Source: Streptomyces marianii (GTDB taxonomy: Bacteria > Actinomycetota > Actinomycetes > Streptomycetales > Streptomycetaceae). From it: 64,000 nucleotides of DNA. The position numbers and the translations under genes were made by a program. Numbering within the stretch: the stretch's first letter is position 1; every line of letters starts with the position of its first letter. The DNA lies in the NCBI RefSeq assembly GCF_005795905.1, contig NZ_VAWE01000001.1:558001-622000 (forward strand), read 5' to 3'. The notes beneath the pieces are model-generated. The model worked only from the letters and a program-made list of their open reading frames with translations. It was not told the DNA's origin and searched no databases. This document shows positions 37,956 through 46,586 of the stretch, one piece after another.

Positions 37956-38422
37956 TCCCGTCCGAGGATGGCCGCCGCCGCCTCGATGCCCTCACGGGTA
38001 CCGATGACGATCAGGGTGTCGCCGCCGGCGAGCCGGAAGTCGGGCGTCGGCGACGGGGTCGCCTCCGCCCTGCGCAGCACCGCGACCACGGACGCGCCGG
38101 TCTCCGTCCGCATCCGCGTGTCCCCGAGTACGCGGCCGTTCCAGTGCGAGTGGGCGGACAGTTCGATGCGCTCGGCGACGAGGCCAAGGCCCGTGGTGTG
38201 GAGCACGTTGGGGCTGTGGTGGTCCGGCGTCAGCGCGTCGATGAGCGATGCGGTCTCCCCCGAAGAGAGGTGCAGGGACTGGGCGCAGGCGTCGGGGTCG
38301 TCCGCGCGGTAGACGTTCACCGTCCGGGTGCCGTCCCGGTGCGCGATCACCGACAGATGGCGGTGCTCACGCGTGGTGAGGTCGTACTGGACACCGATGC
38401 CGGGCAGTGGCGTGGTGCTCAT
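37952..38422 (-). CDS. khtT: K+/H+ antiporter regulatory subunit (KhtT, TrkA-C domain)
   Basis: A 156-residue cytoplasmic protein with a KhtT-type N-terminal domain (GVQYDLTTREHRHLSVIAHR) and a C-terminal RCK_C/TrkA-C domain (RTETGASVVAVLRR ... GDTLIVIGTREGI), the ligand-sensing module of KhtTU transporters. It precedes and overlaps khtU. Homologues bind c-di-AMP in other bacteria; whether this one does cannot be read from sequence. Confidence 0.92.
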   Translation of the reverse strand: MSTTPLPGIGVQYDLTTREHRHLSVIAHRDGTRTVNVYRADDPDACAQSLHLSSGETASLIDALTPDHHSPNVLHTTGLGLVAERIELSAHSHWNGRVLGDTRMRTETGASVVAVLRRAEATPSPTPDFRLAGGDTLIVIGTREGIEAAAAILGRE

Positions 38423-38722
38423 CCGTGAGGCAGGCACGGCCCATCCCCTCTGGTCTTGCGGACAGATGTGCGGACCGCGGCACCCCGTTCGGGGACGCGC
38501 GCGGCGACGAGCAATGTTGCCACCTCGCCGCGGAGCTCGAACACGGGTGTCGGCACGTATGGACGCGGAGCCGCGCCGCAGCGAGGCTGGTCCGGGCGAC
38601 ACGGGACCCGCCGCGCCCCGGATCGCGCGGGGGAGGCCCGTCACCGGCGGGGAGACCGTAGTGGAGGTGGAAGCCCACCGAGAAGGGCGAGCGCATGTCG
38701 CCGTACCGGCGGATCCTCCTCC
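38423..38722. other. Intergenic region
   Basis: About 300 bp between khtT and the upstream APH-fold gene, both on the minus strand. No strong promoter or repeat was recognised. Confidence 0.4.
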
Positions 38723-39598
38723 TCAAGGCCGCCGTTCGGGTCGTGGCGGTCCTGCTCCCGTCAAGCCGTTGCGGTCGAGCTCTTCTCGGATCCGGCCGAG
38801 CCACTCCGTGCCCAGTCGGCGCCCGTCGGGGAGTCGGTCGCCCCGATCCCACCGCCACGTTGTGACCATCGCCAGCACGAGGGTCCGGCACACGCGCAGC
38901 AAGTCCCGGTCGACACCCGGGTAGTGCTCGCCGACTTCCTCGGGCGCATGGGCGAGATCGAATTCGACCGGCCCACGGCAACACGTCTCGAGGTCGATGA
39001 ACAGCAACCCGTTGCTCGTCGCGAGCACGTTGCCCGGGTGCGGCTCGCCGTGCAGCAGTTGCTCCGCGCCGCCGTGCCCGCCGACGACTCTCCTCAGGTT
39101 GCGCAACGTGTCGCCGAGCAGCCGCCGGTCCGCGTCGGCGAGCGCCGGGGTGTGGTCGCGGTCCGCCACGAGTTGCCGAGCCTGCTCGACCCGGTCCGTG
39201 AATCGCGGCGTCGGGACGTCGATCTCGCGCATGCCGGCGTGCAGCCGCTCGATCGCACTGGCGTAGGCGGCTGGTGAGAGCTCCCGAGGAGTCACGGGTT
39301 CGTAGTAGGTCCACAGCGTGACCACGAAGCGGCCCCGCTCATGGACGCGTGGCTCCACCCGAGGCTCGAGAGCGGCCACGGGGCATCCGGAATCGGTGAG
39401 CCGCTGGGCGAGTTCGACCTCGAACTGAGCGACCTGACGCGCTGCGGGTGCCACCCGGGCCAGGACGTCACAGGGCAGCAGGCGCAGAGTGAGCTTGTTC
39501 GAGTCATGAAGAACGATCGCGTCGTCGGCTGTCAGGCCGAGTGACGAGGCCGTCGAGACGGCCGCGGCCACCGCGTGCGGGAGCTCTGACGCCTGCAT
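38723..39598 (-). CDS. APH-family phosphotransferase
   Basis: A 291-residue protein kinase-like phosphotransferase. The catalytic loop LLHGEPHPGNVL (about 181-192) and Mg-binding FIDLETC (about 200-206) are intact. The usual Asp of HxD is Glu here (HGE). The family phosphorylates aminoglycosides, macrolides or metabolites such as choline. The lack of other resistance genes makes the substrate uncertain. ATG at 39598; a longer open frame upstream is Arg/Pro-rich and unlikely. Confidence 0.85.
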   Translation of the reverse strand: MQASELPHAVAAAVSTASSLGLTADDAIVLHDSNKLTLRLLPCDVLARVAPAARQVAQFEVELAQRLTDSGCPVAALEPRVEPRVHERGRFVVTLWTYYEPVTPRELSPAAYASAIERLHAGMREIDVPTPRFTDRVEQARQLVADRDHTPALADADRRLLGDTLRNLRRVVGGHGGAEQLLHGEPHPGNVLATSNGLLFIDLETCCRGPVEFDLAHAPEEVGEHYPGVDRDLLRVCRTLVLAMVTTWRWDRGDRLPDGRRLGTEWLGRIREELDRNGLTGAGPPRPERRP

Positions 39599-39758
39599 CG
39601 CCGCCTGGCTCCTCTCCCCCGGGCGCCGACCATGGCTGTGCGGGCTGCGAACCATACCGAGCGGGTGCCGCGTCAGCCAGGGCCCGCCCCGTCGCGACGC
39701 CCGCCCTGCGAGCCCCGGACGTCCTGCGCACCCGTGCACCCCGCGCGCCGGGTGGCGG

Positions 39759-40745
39759 CTACGCCGCCATCGCGCCGTCCCCGCCGAGCGCGTGCAGTTC
39801 GGGCAACAGCTTGTCCTCGGCCCATGCCAGAAAGTCGTGCTGGGTGCTGCCCCCGATCTGCACGAGGGCGACCTCGGTGAAACCCGCGTCGACGAAGCCG
39901 CGCACCGCCTCCACGACCGCCTCCGGGTCGTCTCCGCAAGGGATGGCCTCCGCCACGTCCTCGGGCCGCACGCACCGGGTGGCCGCTGCGAACGAGTCGG
40001 GGTGCGGAAGTTCCGCATTCACCTTCCAGCCCATGCCGAACGACTTGAACTGTTCGTGCGCGCGACGCACGGCGACGTCACGGTCGGTGTCGTAGCAGAT
40101 GGCCATCTGCCCGACGCGGGGCTTGCCCGCTCCCCCGGCGCGCGCGAAGGACTCGGTGAGGGAACGCGCGGGCTCGACCGCGATCATGAGGTCGGCGAGC
40201 CGCCCCGCGAGTCCGCAGGAGCGGTCGCCCGAGACGGCGACGCCGATCGGCGGCGGTTCGTCCGGCAGGTCCCACAGTTTGGCGGAGTCCACGGTGAAGT
40301 AGCCGCCGCGCCTGCTGACGTGCTCCCCGCGGAACAGTTCCCTGATGATCCCGACCGCCTCGCCGAGCATCTCCAGGCGCATGTCGGCGGGCGGCCAGTC
40401 CCCGACGACGTGCTCGTTGAGGTTCTCCCCCGATCCCAGTCCGAGCCGGAACCGCCCCTCCGACAGGATCTGGAGCGTTGCCGCCTTCTGCGCCACGACC
40501 GCCGGGTGGTACCGCATCGTCGGGCACGTGACGAAGGTCATCAGCGGGATCTCGGAAGTGGCCTGCGCCGCCGCGCCGAGGACGCTCCACGCGTACGGCG
40601 AGTGCCCCTGGGCACGCAGCCGGGGAAAGGCGCGGTCGGAGGTCACGGAGAAGTCGAACCCGACGTCCTCCGCGTGCATCAGGTGATCGACCAGCTGTCG
40701 GGGGCCGGCCTGCTCGGTCATCATCGTGTATCCGATTTGCACCAT
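39759..40745 (-). CDS. F420-dependent LLM-class oxidoreductase
   Basis: A 328-residue luciferase-like TIM barrel of the F420-dependent group (TIGR03557-like). It starts MVQIGYTMMTEQAGPRQLV, with FSVTSDRAFPRL and GLGSGENLNEHVVG as family signatures. It uses coenzyme F420 rather than FMN, and the oxidised substrate is unknown. The C-terminus DGAMAA ends near the next gene start with a 160-bp gap. The start codon has only a weak ribosome site. Confidence 0.9.
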   Translation of the reverse strand: MVQIGYTMMTEQAGPRQLVDHLMHAEDVGFDFSVTSDRAFPRLRAQGHSPYAWSVLGAAAQATSEIPLMTFVTCPTMRYHPAVVAQKAATLQILSEGRFRLGLGSGENLNEHVVGDWPPADMRLEMLGEAVGIIRELFRGEHVSRRGGYFTVDSAKLWDLPDEPPPIGVAVSGDRSCGLAGRLADLMIAVEPARSLTESFARAGGAGKPRVGQMAICYDTDRDVAVRRAHEQFKSFGMGWKVNAELPHPDSFAAATRCVRPEDVAEAIPCGDDPEAVVEAVRGFVDAGFTEVALVQIGGSTQHDFLAWAEDKLLPELHALGGDGAMAA

Positions 40746-41062
40746 ATTGCCTGGTTGCCCCTCGCCAGTGCCGGGAAACTCCGCCGCCGGCCCCCATCGC
40801 GAAAGCCTTGGGGCAGTGGTGCGCCCCGATGGCATCGATGACCTCCGCCGCGATGAAGCGGCCCGGCCGACGACGGTGAAGGCATATGCTTTTGACATGT
40901 GCCCGAGAGCGGTTCAGCCGTCGCGGGGCAGCAGCGGGCCGAGGACCACCGGACGATGACCTCAGCGCGGGATGGAGTCGTTGCCTTCGGCGTGCTCCTG
41001 CTGGAGGCGGACGGCGTCGGCGACGACTGGTGCGGGCCGTCAGCCACCACCTTGCCACCCGC
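40746..41062. other. Intergenic region upstream of the F420 oxidoreductase
   Basis: About 315 bp. It contains a short AT-richer patch (GCATATGCTTTTGACATG, about 40883-40900) that may hold promoter elements. No gene supported. Confidence 0.4.
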
Positions 41063-41359
41063 TCATACCGCTCCTCCCGGCGCTCCGTCGGCACCCGGCC
41101 CGTACGTACCGGAGCCGCCACGGTCCTCGAAGGGCGAGGCGACCACGGACCCGACCGAGCAGATCAGCGCGTTGAGGTCGATGCGTACGAGGTCGACGCC
41201 CGCGATCCGCAGGGTCAGGTCCCCCTTGATCACCACGCCGCCCGCGAGCAGCCGGTCCAGCAGGTCGACCAGCTCCCACTGCCGTTGTGCGAGCGGTCCG
41301 GCCTCCAGCGGTGGCGTCCGGGCGTCCCACGGCACGGCCGGTTCCGTCGAAGACGTCAC
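41063..41359 (-). CDS. Additional GvpA-fold gas vesicle protein
   Basis: A 98-residue GvpA/GvpJ-family protein: LVDLLDRLLAGGVVIKGDLT, then VDLVRIDLNALICSV gives the beta-hairpin/amphipathic helix core, closest in pattern to the GvpS gene at 42005. It follows gvpK after a 249-bp gap and is the last gene of the cluster, in addition to the usual set. GTG at 41359 has AGGGGAG about 9 bp upstream. The short C-terminal tail lacks the charged blocks seen in the gvpA and gvpJ products. Confidence 0.85.
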   Translation of the reverse strand: MTSSTEPAVPWDARTPPLEAGPLAQRQWELVDLLDRLLAGGVVIKGDLTLRIAGVDLVRIDLNALICSVGSVVASPFEDRGGSGTYGPGADGAPGGAV

Positions 41360-41607
41360 TCCGCCCCACTCCCCTCGGCGTTGGGCACGGCCGTGGTGAC
41401 GGCGAAGGAGTACGGCGTGCGTCCCCGAGGGACGGATACCGATACCGACGGGCTGGTATCCACAGGCGCTCGCGTACCCGGAGTCCTGTCGGCCACGCGC
41501 GCGGATGCGGCTCAGGGCCCGTGGGCATCCGAACTGCCTGCTCATGCCGCACGGCGGGGGCGTGGTTCCGCTGGGACGGCTCCGGTCCGGACGGCCGCCG
41601 TCCTCGT

Positions 41608-42021
41608 TCAGTCGGCGGGCGGCAGCAGGGTGCCCAGGGGGCCGAGGTCCAGGTTGAGGTCCTCCATGGTCAGCCCGTACTGGGCGCACAGATCCGTCAT
41701 GCGGTCGTGGAGGATCATGAGCGTCGCCCCCAGCCGCTCCTCCTGCTCGTCGGTGAGGTCGCCCTGGTCCACCCGGTGCAGCGCCTGACGTTCCATCAAC
41801 TGGCGGAGCAGTTCCACGAGCGTGAGGACGAGCCGCACGAGGTCCCGCTCCACCGTGTCGGGGTCGGCGCTGATCCTGCGGGCGGGTGACGGCGCGGCCC
41901 GGCCCGGCGCGGGCAGGTCCTGGGGAGCGGCGGGCAGCAGGCGGAAGGCCCGGGCCGCGGCTTCGGCGACCTCGTCGAAGCGGCGGCCCCGCTCCCCCTC
42001 CGGCTCAGGGGCCACCGTCAC
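41608..42021 (-). CDS. gvpK: Gas vesicle protein GvpK
   Basis: A 137-residue GvpK. The core ERDLVRLVLTLVELLRQLME and HRVDQGDLTDEQEERLGATL are typical. The GTG at 42021 with AGGGGGC upstream is chosen, which makes the gene overlap the end of gvpS by 17 bp. GvpK is an essential accessory in other gvp systems, probably aiding assembly. Confidence 0.92.
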   Translation of the reverse strand: MTVAPEPEGERGRRFDEVAEAAARAFRLLPAAPQDLPAPGRAAPSPARRISADPDTVERDLVRLVLTLVELLRQLMERQALHRVDQGDLTDEQEERLGATLMILHDRMTDLCAQYGLTMEDLNLDLGPLGTLLPPAD

Positions 42022-42337
42022 CGCCCCCTGGCGTGCCACCGCTCTCCGTCGCGCGCCCGGGGAAACCACCGCCCGCCGGGGCACCGAGCCCGGGGAATCC
42101 ACCGCCCGCCGATGCACCGCCGCCCTCCGACGAGCGGATCGACATGATGAGGGCGCGGAGGGAGATGCGCACGAGATCGATGTCCGCGATGGACAGGACC
42201 ACGTCCCCGGTCAGGACGACGCCCCCGCTGAGCAACCGGTCCAGCAGGTCGATGAGGGCGACCTGACGGTCCGGCAGGGAGGACCCGGCCTCCGAGGTCC
42301 GGGGAGACGTCGCCGGCAGCGGGCGGGGTTCCGTCAC
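42005..42337 (-). CDS. gvpS: Gas vesicle protein GvpS (GvpA fold)
   Basis: A 110-residue GvpA-fold minor protein with core LIDLLDRLLSGGVVLTGDVV and IDLVRISLRALIMSI, followed by a Gly/Ala-rich low-complexity tail with a repeated AGGGFPG motif. The GTG start overlaps the gvpL stop (GTGA). Its position between gvpL and gvpK matches the gvpOAFGJLSK order known from streptomycetes. Confidence 0.9.
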   Translation of the reverse strand: MTEPRPLPATSPRTSEAGSSLPDRQVALIDLLDRLLSGGVVLTGDVVLSIADIDLVRISLRALIMSIRSSEGGGASAGGGFPGLGAPAGGGFPGRATESGGTPGGGDGGP

Positions 42338-43311
42338 GTCTCCGCGCCCCGCTCGTTCCCGGCGGGCGAGTTCGAGCGCGCCGCAGCCTCTCCGGGCTCG
42401 CCCTTCGCCCGGACGGCGTTCCCCTTCGGCCGGGCCGCCTCACCTGACTCGCGCCCAGCCGGAGGGCCCTCGCCTCGTAGCGCCTGCGCCGGCCCGGCAG
42501 GCTCCGCTTCCACCGGCTCCGCCGTGTCCGGCGGGGTGGAGAACGAGTACGGCGCCCAGGGGCCGGTGAGTTCGACCCGTACCCCGTCCAGGCCCTCCGT
42601 CGCGCGGCTCACCTCGTCGCGGAACTCATCGGCCCGGTCCCGCGGCACGAGATAGGCGTCGTTGAGGACGTTCTCGCCCGGTGCGGCCGCGAGTTCGCCC
42701 TGCTGCACACGATGACGGGCCCGACCGGCGGCGTACCGGCGCCCCGTCTCCTCGATCCGCTCGGCCGCGGTCCGGGCCGCGCGGTGGGCGGTGTCCCGGA
42801 CGGTGCGCTGGGCCTTGCGGGTACGCAGGTACGCCCGCCCCGGGCTGAGCTCCTCGGATCCCGCGGGTCCGGCGGGCTCGGAAACAGGCGAGGCCGACGG
42901 CTCGACGTAGATCTTGACGCCCCACTCCACATGGGCGGCGAGGTGGGACAGCCGTTCCGCGAGCGACTCCCCCTGCGCGTCCAGGGCGCTCCTCGCCCGC
43001 TCGTCGTCCAGGTACACGGTGGCCAGGCGCAGCGGGAGGACGGTGGTGCGGGCGGACAGCCGCTCGATCACGGCGTGGTGGGCGCGCGCGACGGACTCCA
43101 GCCATCGCAGGTCCTCCAGATGCCGCTTGAGGGCCTCCTCCTGGAAGTCCTCCGACGACACGGGGCTCACCGCGAGCAGCAGCCCGGCAACTCCGCTGAG
43201 GGGGAGCAGGCGTACGGGCCCACCGGCGACACCCGCGAGCCCGGCGACGGCCTCCCCCAGGCCGGGCGCCTCCCGCAGCACGGCGTAGACGTAGCTGACG
43301 CGGTCACTCAT
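42334..43311 (-). CDS. gvpL: Gas vesicle protein GvpL/GvpF family
   Basis: A 325-residue GvpL/F protein. It opens with VSYVYAVLREAP, has the LSARTTVLPLRLATVYLDDE conserved core and GPWAPYSFSTPP near the end of the domain. A Pro/Glu/Lys-rich tail of about 65 residues follows that other GvpL proteins do not need. The ATG overlaps gvpJ by 8 bp. GvpF/L proteins bind GvpA monomers before assembly. Confidence 0.93.
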   Translation of the reverse strand: MSDRVSYVYAVLREAPGLGEAVAGLAGVAGGPVRLLPLSGVAGLLLAVSPVSSEDFQEEALKRHLEDLRWLESVARAHHAVIERLSARTTVLPLRLATVYLDDERARSALDAQGESLAERLSHLAAHVEWGVKIYVEPSASPVSEPAGPAGSEELSPGRAYLRTRKAQRTVRDTAHRAARTAAERIEETGRRYAAGRARHRVQQGELAAAPGENVLNDAYLVPRDRADEFRDEVSRATEGLDGVRVELTGPWAPYSFSTPPDTAEPVEAEPAGPAQALRGEGPPAGRESGEAARPKGNAVRAKGEPGEAAARSNSPAGNERGAET

Positions 43312-43795
43312 CGCGTGCCTTCCTGGTGCGCCGGGCCGGCCGGGACCGCCTCGGCGGCTCCTCCTCGACGAGTTCGGCCTCGGCGGGCTCCTCCTCCGCC
43401 TCCTCGTCGACGACGGACTGCTCCCCGGCGACGGGACGGCGCCCGCCCTCGGGCAGTGGCTCGCCCCGGCGCAGGGCCTCGACCTCGGCCCTCAGCCGCC
43501 GGTTCTCCTCGGCGAGCGAGCGCTCACCCCCGCGCGCCCGCGAGGACAGCGCGGGATCGTGCTCCCACCAGTCGATGCCCATTTCCTTGGCCTTGTCGAC
43601 CGAGGCGACCAGCAGGCGGAGTTTGATGGTCAACAGTTCGATGTCGAGCAGATTGATCTGGATGTCGCCCGCGATGACGATGCCCTTGTCCAGGACCCGC
43701 TCCAGAATGTCCGCCAGATTGGCGGTGGAGCCCTGCCCGTACGGCGCGGCCCTGGACGGATAGGACCCCGTCCTGCCGGCCAGCGGATCGGTCAC
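43304..43795 (-). CDS. gvpJ: Gas vesicle protein GvpJ (GvpA fold)
   Basis: A 163-residue minor shell protein. The GvpA core is at about residues 27-65 (LADILERVLDKGIVIAGDIQ, ELLTIKLRLLVASVDKA). A coiled segment and a highly charged tail follow, with an acidic block (DEEAEEEPAEAELVEEE) and then a basic end (RRSRPARRTRKA). The start overlaps the gvpG stop (GTGA). Confidence 0.92.
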   Translation of the reverse strand: MTDPLAGRTGSYPSRAAPYGQGSTANLADILERVLDKGIVIAGDIQINLLDIELLTIKLRLLVASVDKAKEMGIDWWEHDPALSSRARGGERSLAEENRRLRAEVEALRRGEPLPEGGRRPVAGEQSVVDEEAEEEPAEAELVEEEPPRRSRPARRTRKARDE

Positions 43796-44046
43796 GGCAG
43801 ACCCCGCTCCTGCCGGAACGCCCTGATCTCCTCCAGCCGGTCCAGCAGCTCGTCCTCGCGGCGGTCGAAAGTCTCCTCGTCGATCTCCCCGGCGCGCAGC
43901 TGCGCCTCCAGGGCCGCCAGCTCCCGCTGCACGGGCTCGGGGTCGTAGTACTCGTTCTCCGCCGCCTCCAGCACCCGGTCCATCACCCAGGCGACACCGC
44001 GCACCGGTGCCAGCGGAAGGGTCACGATCTGCGTGAGCAGGCCCAT
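43792..44046 (-). CDS. gvpG: Gas vesicle protein GvpG
   Basis: An 84-residue GvpG: MGLLTQIVTLPLAPVRGVAW followed by the helical ENEYYDPEPVQRELAALEAQ and LDRLEEIR segments, as in other GvpG proteins. The start lies 10 bp after gvpF. Assembly accessory. Confidence 0.95.
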   Translation of the reverse strand: MGLLTQIVTLPLAPVRGVAWVMDRVLEAAENEYYDPEPVQRELAALEAQLRAGEIDEETFDRREDELLDRLEEIRAFRQERGLP

Positions 44047-44056
44047 GGGATCACCC

Positions 44057-44770
44057 TCAGACGAAACTGTACGGGGGGAGCGGGCCGTTGAGCCGGAACT
44101 CGAAGTCGTCCCCCATCTGGTTCGCGACGCTCATCTCGGTGGCGAGGAAGAGTTCCTCCTGCTCCTCGGCCACCAGGAAGGAGACGCTCAGGAAGTCCTC
44201 GCCGGCGGGCTGGGAGGTCTGCTGGTCCCGGGCGAAGGGACGGAGCGCCTCGACGACTCCGGCGGCCAGGGACGCGTGGCGCGCTTCCACCTCCCGGGCG
44301 ACCAGCTCGCCGAGCGCCAGGGAGACGTCGGGACCGGCCGTGCCGCCGCGGACCGCGTCGTTGAGTTCCCGCGCCTCGGACGAGTCCTCGAGGATCTGCC
44401 TCAGGAGGGATTCCTCGTCCTGCTTGACCTTCAGGTTGTACTCCGCACAGCCCTCCAGCGCGCCGAGGCGGTCCGCGTACTCCGTCGCCCGCTCCTCCAG
44501 GGCCTCCCTCACGGCGTCGTCGTCCGGCGCCGTGAGTCCGAACCGCAGGGGCAGCACCGTGCCGTCGGCGACGAGACGGTCCTGGACCGCCTGGTGCGCC
44601 GTGAGGTCACGGCGCTTGGGACGCAGGTCCTCGGGAGCGTCACTGACGACCGCCGTCAGTGATCCGGACGTCACGGTACGCAGTGGGGACGGCGGGTCGC
44701 CGACCCCGGTGACGCCGTCCAGCCGGAGCGGATGCCGTTTGCCGACGACGGAGTACACGTAGACGGCCAT
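44057..44770 (-). CDS. gvpF: Gas vesicle protein GvpF
   Basis: A 237-residue GvpF/L-family accessory with intact VYVYSVVG start, VLPLRFGLTAPDDDAVREAL core and C-terminal LNGPLPPYSFV. The ATG is 3 bp after the gvpA stop. GvpF binds GvpA and has a ferredoxin-like N-domain in solved homologues. Confidence 0.95.
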   Translation of the reverse strand: MAVYVYSVVGKRHPLRLDGVTGVGDPPSPLRTVTSGSLTAVVSDAPEDLRPKRRDLTAHQAVQDRLVADGTVLPLRFGLTAPDDDAVREALEERATEYADRLGALEGCAEYNLKVKQDEESLLRQILEDSSEARELNDAVRGGTAGPDVSLALGELVAREVEARHASLAAGVVEALRPFARDQQTSQPAGEDFLSVSFLVAEEQEELFLATEMSVANQMGDDFEFRLNGPLPPYSFV

Positions 44771-44773
44771 GGG

Positions 44774-45238
44774 TCACTCCTCCTCGCGTTCCCTCGAACG
44801 CCGGGGCCTGCGGGTCGCCGCGCGCCGCTTCCGTGCCACGGGCTCCCGTTCCTCCTCCTGATCGTCCCGCTCGTCCCGCTCGTCCGCGCCGCCGTCCCTG
44901 AGGCTGTCCGTCACGGCCTCCACGGCCCCGGAGAGCGCGCCCTTGGACTTGCCGTGGGCCCCCTTCTCGACGGTGTCCCCCACGAGGTCGGTCAGCTGCG
45001 ACGGCTTCTTGCCAGCCTCCAGGTCGAGGCGGTTGCACGCCTCGGCGAAGCGGAGATACGTGTCCACGCTGGCCACGACGATGCGGGCGTCGATCCTCAG
45101 AATCTCGATACCGACGAGCGAGACCCGCACGAAGACGTCGATGACGAGTCCGCGATCCAGAATGAGTTCCAGGACGTCGTAGAGGCTGCTGCTGCCGCCC
45201 CTGGAGACACCGCCTCCGCCCTGCGGCACCACGGTCAT
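44774..45238 (-). CDS. gvpA: Gas vesicle major-type protein GvpA
   Basis: A 154-residue GvpA: core [20 protein letters not shown] and [20 protein letters not shown]. It is about twice the size of classical GvpA because of a charged C-terminal extension with an acidic block ([15 protein letters not shown]) and a basic block ([14 protein letters not shown]). ATG at 45238 follows GGGAGGC. It comes second in the operon after gvpO. Confidence 0.93.
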   Translation of the reverse strand: MTVVPQGGGGVSRGGSSSLYDVLELILDRGLVIDVFVRVSLVGIEILRIDARIVVASVDTYLRFAEACNRLDLEAGKKPSQLTDLVGDTVEKGAHGKSKGALSGAVEAVTDSLRDGGADERDERDDQEEEREPVARKRRAATRRPRRSREREEE

Positions 45239-45265
45239 GGCGCCTCCCTTCACCGGGCCGACCGC

Positions 45266-45562
45266 TCAGGGCCTGCGGTCGATCTGCCCTCTGGTGTATC
45301 TGCGCTTCCGTTCGTAGGCCACCAGGTCACCCTCCTTGTCCAGGGTCACCCGGTAGCTGGCCATCACGCTGGTCGTCTCGGGGATCCTCTCCAGTTCCAC
45401 GACCTCCACATCGGCCTCCCAGCCGTCCTCGGTCGGTCTGAGGGCCGACACCGATTCGGGGGGCCGTCCAAGCAGCTGCGCCAGCTGCTGCGCCGCGGAG
45501 CGCATGGCCCAGGCGGCCTTGTCCTTGCGCTTCCGCTTCGCGGGCTGCTCTGCAGGGGCCAT
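45266..45562 (-). CDS. gvpO: Gas vesicle protein GvpO
   Basis: A 98-residue GvpO (111 if the ATG at 45601 is used). The basic N-terminus KRKRKDKAAWAMRSAAQQLA is followed by the conserved EDGWEADVEVVELERIPET and the RKRRYTRGQIDRR end. The ATG at 45562 is preferred because GGAG lies just upstream; the ATG at 45601 would leave almost no leader after the predicted promoter. First gene of the leftward gvp operon. Confidence 0.9.
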   Translation of the reverse strand: MAPAEQPAKRKRKDKAAWAMRSAAQQLAQLLGRPPESVSALRPTEDGWEADVEVVELERIPETTSVMASYRVTLDKEGDLVAYERKRRYTRGQIDRRP

Positions 45563-45601
45563 GTCGTTCTCCGGGGACGGAGCGGGCGCCACATTCCACA
45601 T

Positions 45602-45650
45602 GTGAACCTACAATTTCACTATATACACATATGAGTTGTGTGTGGGGTGG
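45602..45650. promoter_or_regulatory. AT-rich divergent promoter island of the gvp locus
   Basis: A short stretch (AATTTCACTATATACACATA, about 45612-45631) that is overwhelmingly A+T in a region otherwise above 70% GC. On the minus strand TATAGT at 45618-45623 is a good -10 candidate for the gvp operon, giving a leader of about 50 nt to gvpO. On the plus strand overlapping TATA sequences could serve the two rightward genes. The CACATATGAGTTGTGTG stretch has an imperfect dyad that could bind a regulator. Confidence 0.55.
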
Positions 45651-45712
45651 TGTCCTGCGGGGGCTGCGATCTTCCCTGCCTTCCTCAACGCCCTTTGCGA
45701 AGGGATCAGTTC

Positions 45713-46582
45713 ATGAACGACACGACCAAGATGGCTCTCGCGGCGGCGGTTGCGGGTGGATACCTGCTGGGGCGCGCGAAGAAGGGACGACTCGCCTTCG
45801 CCATGGCGACGTACATCGCGGGGCGCCGCTTCGGCCTGGATCCGCAGCAGCTGGCGGCGGAAGGGCTGCGCAGGCTGAGAGACGTGCCACAAGTGGCCGA
45901 GCTCAACGAGCAGATACGGGGCGAGCTGCTGGACGCCGGACGCAAGGCCATCACGGCGACGGCGGACCGCAAGCTCGCGGATCTGGCTGACTCGCTCCAT
46001 GAGCGCACGCTCCACCTCGGGGAGAAGGGCGGGGAGGAGGAGTACGAGGAGGACGAATACGAGGACCAGGAGGACCAGTACGAGGAACCCGAGGAGGAGG
46101 AAGAACCCGAGGAGGAAGAGGAAGAAGCCGAGGAGCCCGAAGCAGAGGCGGAGGAGGAAGAGGAGGAAGAGGAACCGGAGGAGGAAGAGGAAGAGGAGCC
46201 GCCACGCCGCCGGAGGCCCGCGAGGGGACGGCAGCAGCCCGGCCCGCGCAGGACGGCCGCCAAGAAGGCCCCGGCCCGGCCCGAGAGGCGAGGTGCGGCG
46301 AAGAAGGCACCCGCCAAGAAGACCACCGCCAAGAAGGCGACACCCAAGAAGGCCGCCGCCAAGAAGACCGCGGCGAAGAAGACCGCGGCGAAGAAGGCAC
46401 CCGCCAAGAAGACCGAGCCTAAGAAGGCACCGGCGAAAAGGACCACCGCCAAGAAGGCGACACCCAAAAAGGCCGCCGCGAAGAAGGCATCGCCCAGGAA
46501 GGCGCCCGCCAAGAAGACCGCGGCGAAGAAGGCGGCACCGCGCAGCACGTCGGCCAAGAAGACGGCCGGACGGCGGAGGTAG
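45713..46582 (+). CDS. Histone H1-like protein with acidic and basic blocks, gvp-linked
   Basis: A 289-residue protein in three parts. The N-terminal domain (about 1-100; [20 protein letters not shown] with one short hydrophobic stretch, then helices) resembles the small YtxH-like membrane/gas-vesicle-associated proteins. A strongly acidic Glu-rich block spans about 103-165. The Lys/Ala/Pro repeat tail is built of KKAPAKK and KKATPKK units, like eukaryotic histone H1 and bacterial HU-linker tails. It shares the AT-rich island with gvpO and reads divergently. Possibly one of the two extra streptomycete gvp genes (gvpY/gvpZ); not certain. Confidence 0.85.
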   Translation: MNDTTKMALAAAVAGGYLLGRAKKGRLAFAMATYIAGRRFGLDPQQLAAEGLRRLRDVPQVAELNEQIRGELLDAGRKAITATADRKLADLADSLHERTLHLGEKGGEEEYEEDEYEDQEDQYEEPEEEEEPEEEEEEAEEPEAEAEEEEEEEEPEEEEEEEPPRRRRPARGRQQPGPRRTAAKKAPARPERRGAAKKAPAKKTTAKKATPKKAAAKKTAAKKTAAKKAPAKKTEPKKAPAKRTTAKKATPKKAAAKKASPRKAPAKKTAAKKAAPRSTSAKKTAGRRR

Positions 46583-46586
46583 GGCC

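Noticed and set aside
45713..46582. Histone-like gene as a eukaryotic-type contaminant
   Set aside because: Lys/Ala/Pro repeat tails occur in bacterial proteins, and the codon use and operon context are streptomycete.
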